A DNA stretch of 64,000 bases, taken from Synechococcus sp. KORDI-100. Lineage in GTDB: Bacteria > Cyanobacteriota > Cyanobacteriia > PCC-6307 > Cyanobiaceae. Numbering within the stretch: position 1 is the first letter of the stretch; every line of letters begins with the position of its first letter. The position numbers and the translations under genes are program-made. This document shows, one piece after another, positions 6,892 to 14,847 of the stretch. The stretch covers positions 620,001-684,000 of the forward strand of contig NZ_CP006269.1 in NCBI RefSeq assembly GCF_000737535.1, read 5' to 3'. Under the pieces are notes generated by a model, which worked only from the letters and a program-made list of their open reading frames with translations, made no database searches and was not told where the DNA came from.

Positions 6892-7557
6892 ATGGACTAC
6901 TTATCAACGCCTCTGCTTGAAAGGAATGATGTTGTTACCCTTGTTGACCTGTTGAGTCGTGACCCAACGCTCTGGCGAGATGGCAGCTTAACAGCAGGCG
7001 AATTTGCGTCTGCTGTTAAACAGAACAAACAACTTGACCCTGAGTCCTCAGAAGCGATGTCTGGGATTGATCTTGTGACCAGGAGATTGGTCGCGAGCCC
7101 CTTGGTTAAAAGCTTTTCTCTTGTAAAACGCGTGCATTCGGTTATGTTTTCCAAGTGTGAAGAAGGGGATGGTTATGGCTGGCATGTTGACAATCCGTTT
7201 TCAAAACATGGGAGAAGGGATCTGTCTTTCACCATTTTCTTGTCTAATTTAGATCATTATCAAGGCGGAGACTTATCGATACAGTCGTCACAGGACAGTC
7301 ATGATGTTCGTTTGCCGCCAGGCCATATCTTCCTTTATCCAAGCACCGCTCTCCACTGCGTTCGTCCAATTGCCCAGGGCACGCGTTTAGCCTGCGTTGG
7401 TTGGATCGAGAGTTATGTGCGATCCAGTGAAGACCGCTTGTTGTTGTTTAATCTTGAGGCAGGCGCTCGATCACTCCTGGCGAAACATGGTCGTTCTGAT
7501 GAGCTAGATCTGATTTATCAGTCGTATGTGAACGCCGTCAGGCGCTTATCAGGCTGA
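6892..7557 (+). CDS. PiuC-like Fe(II)/2-oxoglutarate dioxygenase (PKHD-type)
   Basis: A 221-residue 2OG-Fe(II) oxygenase. The metal triad HxD...H (His98, Asp100 in GWHVDNPF; His155 in ALHCV) and the 2OG-binding Arg165 (GTRLACVGWI) follow the PKHD-type hydroxylase pattern (PiuC/YbiX family). Members are commonly found beside iron-uptake genes, though their substrate is poorly defined. ATG at 6892 with GGGA just ahead is preferred over a TTG 87 bp upstream. It is divergent from idiA, so a shared iron-regulated promoter region is likely. Confidence 0.88.
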   Translation: MDYLSTPLLERNDVVTLVDLLSRDPTLWRDGSLTAGEFASAVKQNKQLDPESSEAMSGIDLVTRRLVASPLVKSFSLVKRVHSVMFSKCEEGDGYGWHVDNPFSKHGRRDLSFTIFLSNLDHYQGGDLSIQSSQDSHDVRLPPGHIFLYPSTALHCVRPIAQGTRLACVGWIESYVRSSEDRLLLFNLEAGARSLLAKHGRSDELDLIYQSYVNAVRRLSG

Positions 7558-7644
7558 AGTTGTGCCATTTGTTACTTGGAACGGAATCATTTTTGCATGC
7601 GTCTGGAAGGAGTTGAATAATAATTGAATTTTACATAACTCATA

Positions 7645-7875
7645 ATGGCAAGGCTGTCTCCTGTCTCGATTTTTCTGGCGGCGTCGTCGCTGATTGTGGC
7701 CACAGGATCAGTTCAGTCTGCCTACTCCCAGGATGCCGGCGGGTTGAAGGAGTGGAATACTGATCAAGGTGTTGACGAGAAAAGCACACTCGATGCCGAC
7801 GCTACCGCTCTAGAGGAAAAGGCCGAACAAGAAGATGTTTGTGTGCCCATTGGAGAAGGCGAGAATTGTTGGTGA
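7645..7875 (+). CDS. small secreted acidic protein, 76 aa
   Basis: No family recognised. A clear signal peptide (PVSIFLAASSLIVATGSV, cleavage likely near QSAYSQ) is followed by an acidic tail of about 48 residues with two Cys near the end (DVCVPIGEGENCW). These could form a disulfide or bind metal in the periplasm. It lies 87 bp after the piuC-like gene and is followed by a terminator, so the two may form a short operon. Confidence 0.6.
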   Translation: MARLSPVSIFLAASSLIVATGSVQSAYSQDAGGLKEWNTDQGVDEKSTLDADATALEEKAEQEDVCVPIGEGENCW

Positions 7876-7896
7876 ATCACTTACTCATCATGTTTT

Positions 7897-7924
7897 AAAG
7901 CCGCCTCCAGAGGTGGCTTTTTTG
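7897..7924 (+). terminator. Rho-independent terminator
   Basis: The stem AAGCCGCCTC/GAGGTGGCTT (one G-T mismatch) with a short CA-type loop is followed by a T-run on the plus strand. It ends the secreted-protein transcript. Confidence 0.75.
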
Positions 7925-7944
7925 ATGCCAACCAATCGTCGTCG

Positions 7945-7972
7945 AAAAAAAGGGAGCATCGGTGATGCTCCC
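7945..7972 (-). terminator. Rho-independent terminator of porin gene
   Basis: The perfect nine-base stem GGGAGCATC/GATGCTCCC with a three-base loop is followed on the minus strand by seven Ts. It lies 34 bp past the porin stop. Confidence 0.88.
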
Positions 7973-8006
7973 TTGCGTCTGTTGGTTCGAATCAGCTCTT
8001 GACTGA

Positions 8007-9632
8007 TCAGAATTTGAAGGTGGTTTTGACAAGTCCACCAAATTTGTTCTGACCAGGGAGTTGCTCCTGTCCATAGGCGTCATCCACCCAGAAAATCGCA
8101 GGCGTCACTTGGATGTTGTCTGTGACTCGGAAGTCGTAATAGACCTCAACAGCGAAGTTCTCGTCATCAGGCCACCCCTGACCCTTCACCGATGTGGCAT
8201 AGCTTGAATAGGAGCCGAAGCCCACTCCAAGTTTGTTGCCATCCATGAACGCATCTTTCCAGTTCAGGCCAACCATCCAGCCTTTGACGGCTTCAGCGTT
8301 GCCGTCGAACTGACCATCAGCAAAACCGAAGTCGATACCAGCACTGATGGAGGGAATCCAGCCGCTGTCGATTGGAGACCAGTAACCACGCAGGCCAACG
8401 GCGCTCAGAGGATGACCAAGATCCTTGGCACGGGGAGTGGAATATCCCATCGCCGCTTTGGCGCCAGAGGAAATGCTGCAGCTTTCCAAACCTGCCTCGT
8501 CGGTGACGCAGACCTCTTTTTGACCAGCGTTCTTCAAGGCATACAGAGCTGATATGTGCCACTGCCGATTTCCGTAACCGATCTGGCTCAGAAAGTAAGC
8601 ATCAGTGTTTTCACCGAATAAGCCTTCCTTCGAATCGCCCTTGGCGCCATCTCCTCCGTCGGCAACATAGTTGGCTGCGATATTCAAGGCAGGTTCACCA
8701 GGTGAAACTTGCTGCCGCCACTGCACACCAAAACCCTGGCCGGTGCTGGCACCAAGCACTGCTCCATAGCCACCGAGCTTGAAGGCTTTCAAGATTGGCT
8801 TGTAACGCGTTGGCGTCTCGATCATGTAGTAGTTCTCGATCAGAGCACCAACGGTGGCTTTGAATCCAGAACCAAATGGGAAGGTGTACCAGAGTTTGTC
8901 AACCTTCAGCGTGCTGTCACCTTTTTTGGCGTCTGCAAGATAGGAATCAGTTTGTGTCCACTGGTTATCCATGTTCCCCGCTCTTAAACGGGTATACAGA
9001 AGATCTTTTCCAGTGAACGAGGTGTTCAGGTTAAGTGTGAGCCTGTAAGAGAAGTTAAAGGCGTCGCTGGTGCATTCACCGGGCTCTTCTTCATTGCATT
9101 CATCGCGATCGGCATACTTAATTCCGCCAGTGAAGAAGTCTGCCTGTCCTTTCAGTTTGGTAGTGGTGGAGAACTGGGTGGCTTCCAGTTCACCGACGCG
9201 GGCCTCGAGGCCATCGACGCGGCCGCGGATGATGGCGAGTTCTCTTTCGAATTCCTTGATCAGGCGACGCAGTTCGTCGGTGACCTCAGTGATGCGGTCG
9301 AGACAGGCGTTGAGAAGGGCAGCTGCCTCATAACGGGTCATGGCCCGGTTGCCGCCGAAGGTGCCGTTGGGATAACCGGCAACACAGCCGTAACGCTCGA
9401 TCAGGCTGGCGAGAGCCTGGTAGGCCCAGTCGGTCGGGTAGACGTCAGAGAACTGGGTGATGCTGGTGACCTGCTCTTCGCTGTCGGCGACGTCCGTGTA
9501 GTCGGACACGCTGTTGATCTTCAGCTCAGCGGCATGGGCTGCAGGACTGTTGACAACAGCCAAAGGGGCCAGAAGGCCCAGAGCAGCGGGAGCCACCAGC
9601 AGTTGCTGGAAAAGCTTCATGAGATTCCTCAC
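8007..9632 (-). CDS. SLH-domain outer-membrane porin (OprB/Som type, iron-uptake porin family)
   Basis: A 541-residue cyanobacterial porin. It has a signal peptide ending near AAHA (residue 34). One SLH domain follows (about 60-115, FSDVYPTDWAYQALASLIER and TRYEAAALLNACLDR), which anchors to peptidoglycan. A short coiled coil (about 115-155, ELRRLIKEFERELAIIRGRV) leads to a long beta-barrel ending in a terminal Phe (VKTTFKF). It provides passive entry of solutes through the outer membrane. Proteins of this family are implicated in iron uptake in Synechocystis. Position beside idiA and the piuC-like gene fits that, but the same fold also serves as a general porin. Confidence 0.9.
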   Translation of the reverse strand: MRNLMKLFQQLLVAPAALGLLAPLAVVNSPAAHAAELKINSVSDYTDVADSEEQVTSITQFSDVYPTDWAYQALASLIERYGCVAGYPNGTFGGNRAMTRYEAAALLNACLDRITEVTDELRRLIKEFERELAIIRGRVDGLEARVGELEATQFSTTTKLKGQADFFTGGIKYADRDECNEEEPGECTSDAFNFSYRLTLNLNTSFTGKDLLYTRLRAGNMDNQWTQTDSYLADAKKGDSTLKVDKLWYTFPFGSGFKATVGALIENYYMIETPTRYKPILKAFKLGGYGAVLGASTGQGFGVQWRQQVSPGEPALNIAANYVADGGDGAKGDSKEGLFGENTDAYFLSQIGYGNRQWHISALYALKNAGQKEVCVTDEAGLESCSISSGAKAAMGYSTPRAKDLGHPLSAVGLRGYWSPIDSGWIPSISAGIDFGFADGQFDGNAEAVKGWMVGLNWKDAFMDGNKLGVGFGSYSSYATSVKGQGWPDDENFAVEVYYDFRVTDNIQVTPAIFWVDDAYGQEQLPGQNKFGGLVKTTFKF

Positions 9633-9973
9633 ACAGGAAATGCCCGAGAGTGGGCTTTTTTATTGTGGAGAGAAAAGTAGTTTCAACTACATAAAACGAT
9701 CTTGATGGACGTGACTTTTTATACTTGCGATCGGCCCAATTCGGAAAATCAGGCCAGCCAGAGGTTGGCCCGACAGGTTGGTGTGAGTTATCCATCAGGA
9801 CAACTGCAGTTTTTTAGCATCATGTCATCCTTTTGCCATTGCTTTATGTTGGCTTGCAGGGTGATTTTTTTTACATGTGGCATCGGGCTTGGTCAGGTCT
9901 TAATTAAAGAAGAATGACCGAATTTGTCTCGATTGTCCTGAGGTGCTAATTTTGGATGGATTAAACATCGCAG
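9633..9973. other. intergenic region upstream of porin gene
   Basis: About 340 bp of AT-rich sequence with no convincing gene. The part nearest the porin is its 5' leader and contains a GCCCACTCTCGGGC hairpin followed by the start region. The leader is long for this genome and may be regulatory. A plus-strand open frame at 9702-9917 has poor protein-like composition. Confidence 0.4.
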
Positions 9974-10090
9974 ATGGCGCTTGCCGATTCGAAGCTTGTA
10001 GTCACCGTGTTAATGCAAAAGAAGAAGGGCTGTAAAAAGTCGAAATGCTCCAAATGGAAAGGTGGTTCTTGTCGGTGTGGAAGGGATTAA
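9974..10090 (+). CDS. candidate 38-aa Cys/Lys-rich peptide
   Basis: A short frame from ATG at 9974. Its second half (from Met14) is strongly Lys/Cys-rich: KKKGCKKSKCSKWKGG and then SCRCGRD, with four Cys as C-x4-C-x8-C-x-C. This spacing could bind a metal ion. No obvious ribosome site precedes it. Its stop overlaps the stop of the convergent Crp-family gene by three bases. Position between porin and regulator in the iron island makes it worth checking. It is not a recognised family. Confidence 0.35.
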   Translation: MALADSKLVVTVLMQKKKGCKKSKCSKWKGGSCRCGRD

Positions 10091-10686
10091 TCTTGTATAT
10101 AAATAACCAGCGTTTCGCGAAGTTCGTCTACAGCGATTAGGCGGGACTTTCTCATGGCACTTAAAGTTCGACTGACCGTTGACCGTGTGGCCCCGATCAT
10201 TTCTGCGATGCGTGAGTGAGGCAACAGAAACTCTAGTTGAAATCCTTCGGTTGTTCTCTTTCCAAAGCGTTCGGAAAGTAATCTGAGTAGTGCCAGGAGG
10301 CGTTCGTCAGCCTTCGCGGGATTGCGCACAAAATGAAGAGCTAGAAGCCAATCATTCAAAAAGTCGTCGTCATGATGATGATATTCCGCATTGAAGCAGA
10401 TCACGAGGTTGGTGTCTGCGAGTGCTTCGATCATTAGTTGGCAGGATTTCGGATAGCGAAACTTTCCACATTCAAGGGGTGACATGATCGCCATGGTGAT
10501 ATCTCCCTGCTCAAGCTCTTGATGCGTCGAAATTCTTAGAAGCCCTTCTTTGATCTCGATATCAATCCATTGGTGCTCTGAAGGTTTTGAAAGAACCAGT
10601 GATTGAGTCTTTCTGAGGCTCACATTGCTTGATGAGCGTCTGATTTTTGGTGCTGTTGTGCTCATTGGGCTGGCTGCCCGTAACAT
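10087..10686 (-). CDS. Crp/Fnr-family transcriptional regulator
   Basis: A 199-residue regulator. The N-terminal half is a cupin-like sensing domain (about 35-120). The C-terminal winged HTH carries the recognition segment HSRIAEMIGATRSTVSRTLS (about 155-180), typical of Crp/Fnr proteins. The sensor half contains a His/Asp-rich run (YHHHDDD) and no Fnr-type cysteine cluster. It is not NtcA, whose conserved HTH differs. Neighbouring iron genes suggest it may control the island; the signal is unknown. Its start may be Met8 rather than Met1. Confidence 0.82.
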   Translation of the reverse strand: MLRAASPMSTTAPKIRRSSSNVSLRKTQSLVLSKPSEHQWIDIEIKEGLLRISTHQELEQGDITMAIMSPLECGKFRYPKSCQLMIEALADTNLVICFNAEYHHHDDDFLNDWLLALHFVRNPAKADERLLALLRLLSERFGKRTTEGFQLEFLLPHSRIAEMIGATRSTVSRTLSAMRKSRLIAVDELRETLVIYIQD

Positions 10687-10779
10687 TTGATACGTGCATA
10701 AGTGAGGATTGATTGGCTCAGAAAAGAAGAGTCTGTATTCATATCTATGCGCCTTGATCCGTCTTCTTAATTGTTGTCG

Positions 10780-10932
10780 ATGTTATCAGCTCGACTTTCA
10801 ATCGTCGCTCTTCTTGCGGTCGTCACGACGGCTTTCTTCGGCTTGCGTCTCTCCAGTGAATCCGCCAAGGGTGGATTCAATTCCTCTCCTCGACCTTCAG
10901 CCAAAGAGTTGATTCGGAATCAACAGATCTGA
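10780..10932 (+). CDS. small single-span membrane protein, 50 aa
   Basis: An open frame from ATG 10780 to TGA 10930. It encodes one N-terminal hydrophobic helix (LSIVALLAVVTTAFFGL) and a polar tail with SSPRPSAKELIRNQ. Composition is typical of real small membrane or secreted proteins. It is transcribed away from the Crp-family gene (about 90 bp between starts). No family recognised. Confidence 0.5.
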   Translation: MLSARLSIVALLAVVTTAFFGLRLSSESAKGGFNSSPRPSAKELIRNQQI

Positions 10933-11276
10933 GTATTTCAAGATGCTCGTTCGTGATGGCCTGTGCATCGAGGTCCGACCCTCTTAAGGAGAGAAATGAG
11001 ATTCTGCCCATGCACCAATCTCTTAGTTTGGTGAGTTTTTGCAGCCTCACCTTTGATGGATTGCTTGGCGTCGCTGCCATTTTTTGTGGGGATAATGATG
11101 CAAGATTGCTCGATCAAACAAGATTTGGTTGTTGAAGTTCTACGGATTGGGGTGATGATTGCTACTCAAAAGCTGACGTCTTTGACTTGTCCCCGGGCGG
11201 AATGATGACGGGGGCCTGTTGTTCTGATCTCTGTTCTGTGTTGTTGGTGTTTCGGGTTATCGATGGAGCGTTTCGG
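10933..11276. other. intergenic region, no convincing gene
   Basis: About 340 bp between the small membrane protein and the end of the cobalamin gene. A minus-strand frame (10877-11080) lacks a ribosome site and overlaps the small membrane protein. A CCCCGGGC...GGGG inverted pair near 11195-11215 is weak. Nothing else stands out. Confidence 0.4.
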
Positions 11277-13067
11277 TTAGTTCAGCGTCGCGCCTGGATA
11301 TCCCCTAGGGGTCACCATGTGTCCATCTGTTGAATAAGTGCTGCTGTTGCCGATCAGGATCACGGTCAGCATGTCCACGCTGCTGGGTTGCAGATCCCTG
11401 AGGCTGGTGTGCTTGATCTGTTCGTTATGACGCCCGAGTTGCCGAGCCAGGACCACGGGCGTCGACTCCGATCGTTGTTCGAGCAACAGCTCCCGGGCGC
11501 GGCCCAATTGCCAGTCACGGTCCCTGGAGCGGGGGTTGTAGAGCGCAACGACAAAATCTCCCGCGGCTGCAGCCTGGAGTCGTTGTTCAATCACGCTCCA
11601 GGGCGTCAGGCGATCGCTGAGGCTGATGGTGCAGAAGTCATGCATCAGTGGCGCCCCGGCCCTGGCTGCCGCCAGCTGCAGGGCGGAGATGCCTGGATGC
11701 ACTGTGAAACTTGGTCTCTGATCGGGAGGCTGTTGCAACCACAATTCCATCGCCAATCCAGCCATTCCGTAGATGCCACTGTCTCCGGATGAGATCAGTG
11801 CCACCCGTGCTCCCTGCTGGGCCAAGGCCAGGGCTTCTGCGCAGCGATCCCATTCACGCGTGAGCTGGCCCTCGAGACGGATTTGTTCCCGGCTTCGCAA
11901 CGGCTCCAGGAGGTCGAGATAAAGGCTGTAGCCCACCCAGGCGACGCACCGCTCCAGTGCCTGACGAGCATCGAAGCTCAGGAGAGATGGATCGCCTGGT
12001 CCACTCCCGATCAGGTGCAGTTCGCCCCGCTGGGGGGCGAATGGAACCTTTGCTTCGGCAATGGCCACCGTGACGGCTCCCCGTTCCTCCCCCTCGGCGT
12101 GAAAGATGCGTTTGGTCTGGTGCAGCTGGCTGCCATTGCCAGCAGCCAGCAGGGCAGCAGCTTCTGCAACGGAGGCGGTTCCCATCTCGGCGAAAACCTG
12201 TTGAGAAGGGTTCGGGACAGACACGTTGTTCAGTTGTTCAGAGCCGAACGTCCGCATCGGCCAGGCTTGATCCCTGCAGATCTGAAGCAGGGCTGCTTCG
12301 TCCTTTTTTCGATCGGCGCTGGCCAGCCCTGCAACCGCGTCCTGGGCAAGGCCGGCGTCCCTGAGGCTTTCTTCGATGGCGCGTTCCACCAGGTTGCGGC
12401 TCGTTCGGCGCTCACACCCCACCCCAACCCAGAGGCTGGCGGGATGCCAGCGACAGGGCGCCGCCGACTGAGGACCAATGCTGAGCTGAACGGCTGAGTC
12501 GGTGGTTGAGGGCAGCGTTGTGTCGCAAAGCAGTGCTTGATCGCAGCCCTGATGCCATGTCCGGTTGCCACTCCTTTGGCTGAATGCGGCCTGTTCTCCC
12601 CGTGCCTGTGCCTGCATCAGGTCGCGCCAGGCTTCGACACGGCCACCCCGCCGCCACCCCCAGCGTTCGCCAAGGCAGTCCAGGGGTAACCGCCGTTCGC
12701 TGGAGCAGGCGCCCGTCAGCACGGCCGCACCACCGAGGTCGGTTGCGATCTCCCGTGCCAACTGCTCCGCGCCGCCGCTGTGACCGCCCAGCAAAGGAAT
12801 GCACCAGCGACCCTGCGGATCCAGCACAAGCACGGCTGGATCATGCTGTTTGCCGCGGATCTGCGCTGCGATCAGTCGCGTGACAGCGCCGACGGCCCCG
12901 ACCACGATCAGGACAATCCCTGGTTGCCAGTTGGTCTTGAACCAGGCGGAACTGTCACCTCCGCGCTCAACCAGTTCGTTGAGATGTCCACGTTGGTGGA
13001 GACGCTGCAGCAGCGTCTGGCCTGACGATGACAGGGCAAGACCGAGACGTCTGCCAGGAGAGGGCAC
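11277..13067 (-). CDS. cobJ: CbiG-CobJ fusion (cobalamin biosynthesis)
   Basis: A 596-residue two-domain enzyme. Residues about 1-320 resemble CbiG, the cobalt-precorrin-5A hydrolase (GIVLIVVGAVGAVTRLIA, LGGHSGGAEQLA, and WVGVGCERRT in the C-terminal CbiG part). Residues about 345-590 are precorrin-3B C17-methyltransferase CobJ/CbiH (LHLIGSGPGDPSLLS, ISSGDSGIYGMAG, VALYNPRSRDRDWQL). Together they catalyse ring contraction by SAM-dependent methylation and the following lactone opening. The fusion arrangement is known in cyanobacteria. Cyanobacteria make pseudocobalamin for methionine synthase and other enzymes. cobO/btuR appears at the far right of the window. Confidence 0.93.
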   Translation of the reverse strand: MPSPGRRLGLALSSSGQTLLQRLHQRGHLNELVERGGDSSAWFKTNWQPGIVLIVVGAVGAVTRLIAAQIRGKQHDPAVLVLDPQGRWCIPLLGGHSGGAEQLAREIATDLGGAAVLTGACSSERRLPLDCLGERWGWRRGGRVEAWRDLMQAQARGEQAAFSQRSGNRTWHQGCDQALLCDTTLPSTTDSAVQLSIGPQSAAPCRWHPASLWVGVGCERRTSRNLVERAIEESLRDAGLAQDAVAGLASADRKKDEAALLQICRDQAWPMRTFGSEQLNNVSVPNPSQQVFAEMGTASVAEAAALLAAGNGSQLHQTKRIFHAEGEERGAVTVAIAEAKVPFAPQRGELHLIGSGPGDPSLLSFDARQALERCVAWVGYSLYLDLLEPLRSREQIRLEGQLTREWDRCAEALALAQQGARVALISSGDSGIYGMAGLAMELWLQQPPDQRPSFTVHPGISALQLAAARAGAPLMHDFCTISLSDRLTPWSVIEQRLQAAAAGDFVVALYNPRSRDRDWQLGRARELLLEQRSESTPVVLARQLGRHNEQIKHTSLRDLQPSSVDMLTVILIGNSSTYSTDGHMVTPRGYPGATLN

Positions 13068-13078
13068 TGGAATACTGC

Positions 13079-14446
13079 TCAGTTCAGCTCGAGGAATTCT
13101 CGTGCTGATCCTCCCAGGCTGGATTGCGGAATCAGAAGCGGCTCCCGATCGGCACGAGAATCGATCGTCGGCCCAGCCTGCTCAGACATCACCGGGAGGT
13201 CGCTTGTCTGAAGGTCGGGCCTGGATTCGGTCTCAGGTCCGACCGAGGGCTTCGGATCCTGTTCGGCATTGCTGTTGGTTTTGCCATTGCTGTTGGCTTC
13301 GGAGCTGATTTCAGGGACGGCGTCCTCTTGCTTGACGTCAACAATCACGGGGTCGGAGTCCGGGGTTGTTGTCTCTGCGGCCTCTGTTTCCGCAGAATCT
13401 GCCACAGCTGATCCCTCTGATTCAGAGGCTGAGGAAACGACGCGTTCAGTGCTGTCTGCTGCCGGCTCGGCTTGATCCGTCATGGCCGCCATCGGCTCTG
13501 GATCGGGACGTTGAACGGGAGACTTGGCTGGTGGTGTTCCACTCAGAATCGTCAGATCCTGATCACGCAGGTGGTTCCTGGTCCATGCCGCCCGTTCACC
13601 GGACCGGCTGCCAATGTGAAACACGCGGTTGTTGAACACAGGGGACAACGGTTCGCCAAGGCCATCAAGCAGCTCCATTTGCACGGTTACACCGTCTGAG
13701 TGACTCGGGCCTTTCAGCCAGATTGCTTCCTGCTGGTCAACCAGCACGCTGTTGCCGTCAAGGCTCAAACGCAGTTTCCAGCGTTGGTCGCCGTCCCGCA
13801 GGTTCTGGAGTGGGGCATTCCAGATCAGCCAGTTGAGCAGCAGCGGTTGGCCGCTGCGCCAGCTCGTCGGAACAATGGGAACCAGCCAGGGAGCGTCCGG
13901 ACCCGGTTGGGTTCCAGCGAGAGCTTGCCAGCGGTGCAGCGTCCAGGAGATTGCCGCCCCAGGGGCCGTCACCGCTTCGCCCCAGGGGTAGGCGGCCCAG
14001 GCACTGAAGCGGTGGCTGCCCGGGTTCAGCTCAGCCAAGGACACCCGAAGCAAACCGTTCTCGGACTCGGCCAGTCGCCGGGGAGGCTGATCATCGATCT
14101 GCACCACCACATGGGGCCCGAAGCCCAGATCGTCGTCCTGAAGCAACGGCCAGTCGGAAATCTCCAACTCCAGAGTCAACGGTTCCGCGTTCACCACGGC
14201 GCCATCGTCTGGAGAGAGAAGTCGCAGTCTGGGATGGTGTTTGTCGAGGGATCTTCGCAGTTCCTGAACCCCGCCCGGAGGTGCCACTTCCTGAAGCCCA
14301 GAACCAGATCTGGCAGTGGTCTGCTGAGGCTGGCTGGCCTTGTGCGGAATCCAGTCCGGCAAGGCGATGGCGGGTGATACAGCGAGCAGGAATAGGGCTG
14401 CCGCCAGCATGCTTCCGAGCCAATGCCTCAGTGCGAGTCGTGCCAT
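13079..14446 (-). CDS. secreted hypothetical protein with Ser/Glu-rich tail
   Basis: About 455 residues from the preferred ATG at 14446; an in-frame start 60 bp upstream is possible. A signal peptide or membrane anchor (HWLGSMLAAALFLLAVSPAIA) is followed by a folded region (about 60-300). That region contains two beta-rich stretches (HPRLRLLSPDDGAVV, GPHVVVQIDDQPPRRL), reminiscent of Ig/fibronectin-like modules. The C-terminal third is low-complexity and acidic (Ser, Glu, Asp, Pro). No family recognised. It lies 11 bp upstream of the CbiG-CobJ gene on the same strand, but a functional link is not obvious. Confidence 0.65.
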   Translation of the reverse strand: MARLALRHWLGSMLAAALFLLAVSPAIALPDWIPHKASQPQQTTARSGSGLQEVAPPGGVQELRRSLDKHHPRLRLLSPDDGAVVNAEPLTLELEISDWPLLQDDDLGFGPHVVVQIDDQPPRRLAESENGLLRVSLAELNPGSHRFSAWAAYPWGEAVTAPGAAISWTLHRWQALAGTQPGPDAPWLVPIVPTSWRSGQPLLLNWLIWNAPLQNLRDGDQRWKLRLSLDGNSVLVDQQEAIWLKGPSHSDGVTVQMELLDGLGEPLSPVFNNRVFHIGSRSGERAAWTRNHLRDQDLTILSGTPPAKSPVQRPDPEPMAAMTDQAEPAADSTERVVSSASESEGSAVADSAETEAAETTTPDSDPVIVDVKQEDAVPEISSEANSNGKTNSNAEQDPKPSVGPETESRPDLQTSDLPVMSEQAGPTIDSRADREPLLIPQSSLGGSAREFLELN

Positions 14447-14847
14447 CGGGCATCGGAGAATCCATTCATTTTGATCGCGACAGCTGTGCCGGTCAGTTGT
14501 TGACACTCAAGAAGAAAAAATCGCTGCAATTGTATTAGTCAGCATTTGAAGATTGTTTCCTCCCGCTGAGTGCGAACCTTCTGCAGACGCCAGTCGCTGA
14601 CAGGCGCAGGAGGGGATTGAACCTTTGTAACTGTGAGGCCAAGAACGTCATCTCTCGCATCTATGATTTCACGAGTGGTCCCCTTCTCGGGGCCCAAGCA
14701 CCAGCTTGCAGATGAGGTCTTGACCTCTTCTCGAGCTGGCGCCCGGCAGTCCTGCCATTCGTGGTGAGCTGTCGGGGCCCCGTCGGGCTCAGGCCCGTCG
14801 GAGGGGTGTCCCATCACCTCGATCCCGTCCCCTCGAGGAACGACTCG
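14447..14847 (+). promoter_or_regulatory. psaA upstream region and long leader
   Basis: About 400 bp between divergent genes. A TTGACA hexamer (14500-14505) could be a -35 element, but no good -10 is at the right distance. The last 150 bp before psaA contain several GC-rich self-complementary stretches, consistent with a long structured leader. A minus-strand open frame here and into psaA is a shadow. Confidence 0.4.

Noticed and set aside
9640-9665. Plus-strand terminator-like hairpin with T-run
   Set aside because: Lies in the porin 5' leader and no plus-strand gene ends there; more likely part of the leader structure.
9702-9917. 71-codon plus-strand frame upstream of the porin
   Set aside because: Odd composition and antisense to the likely porin promoter; no ribosome site.
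10877-11080. 67-codon minus-strand frame
   Set aside because: No ribosome site and overlaps the better-supported small membrane protein; kept only as a remote possibility.
13700-14377. 225-codon plus-strand frame
   Set aside because: Antisense to the secreted hypothetical gene, which has a signal peptide and sensible composition.
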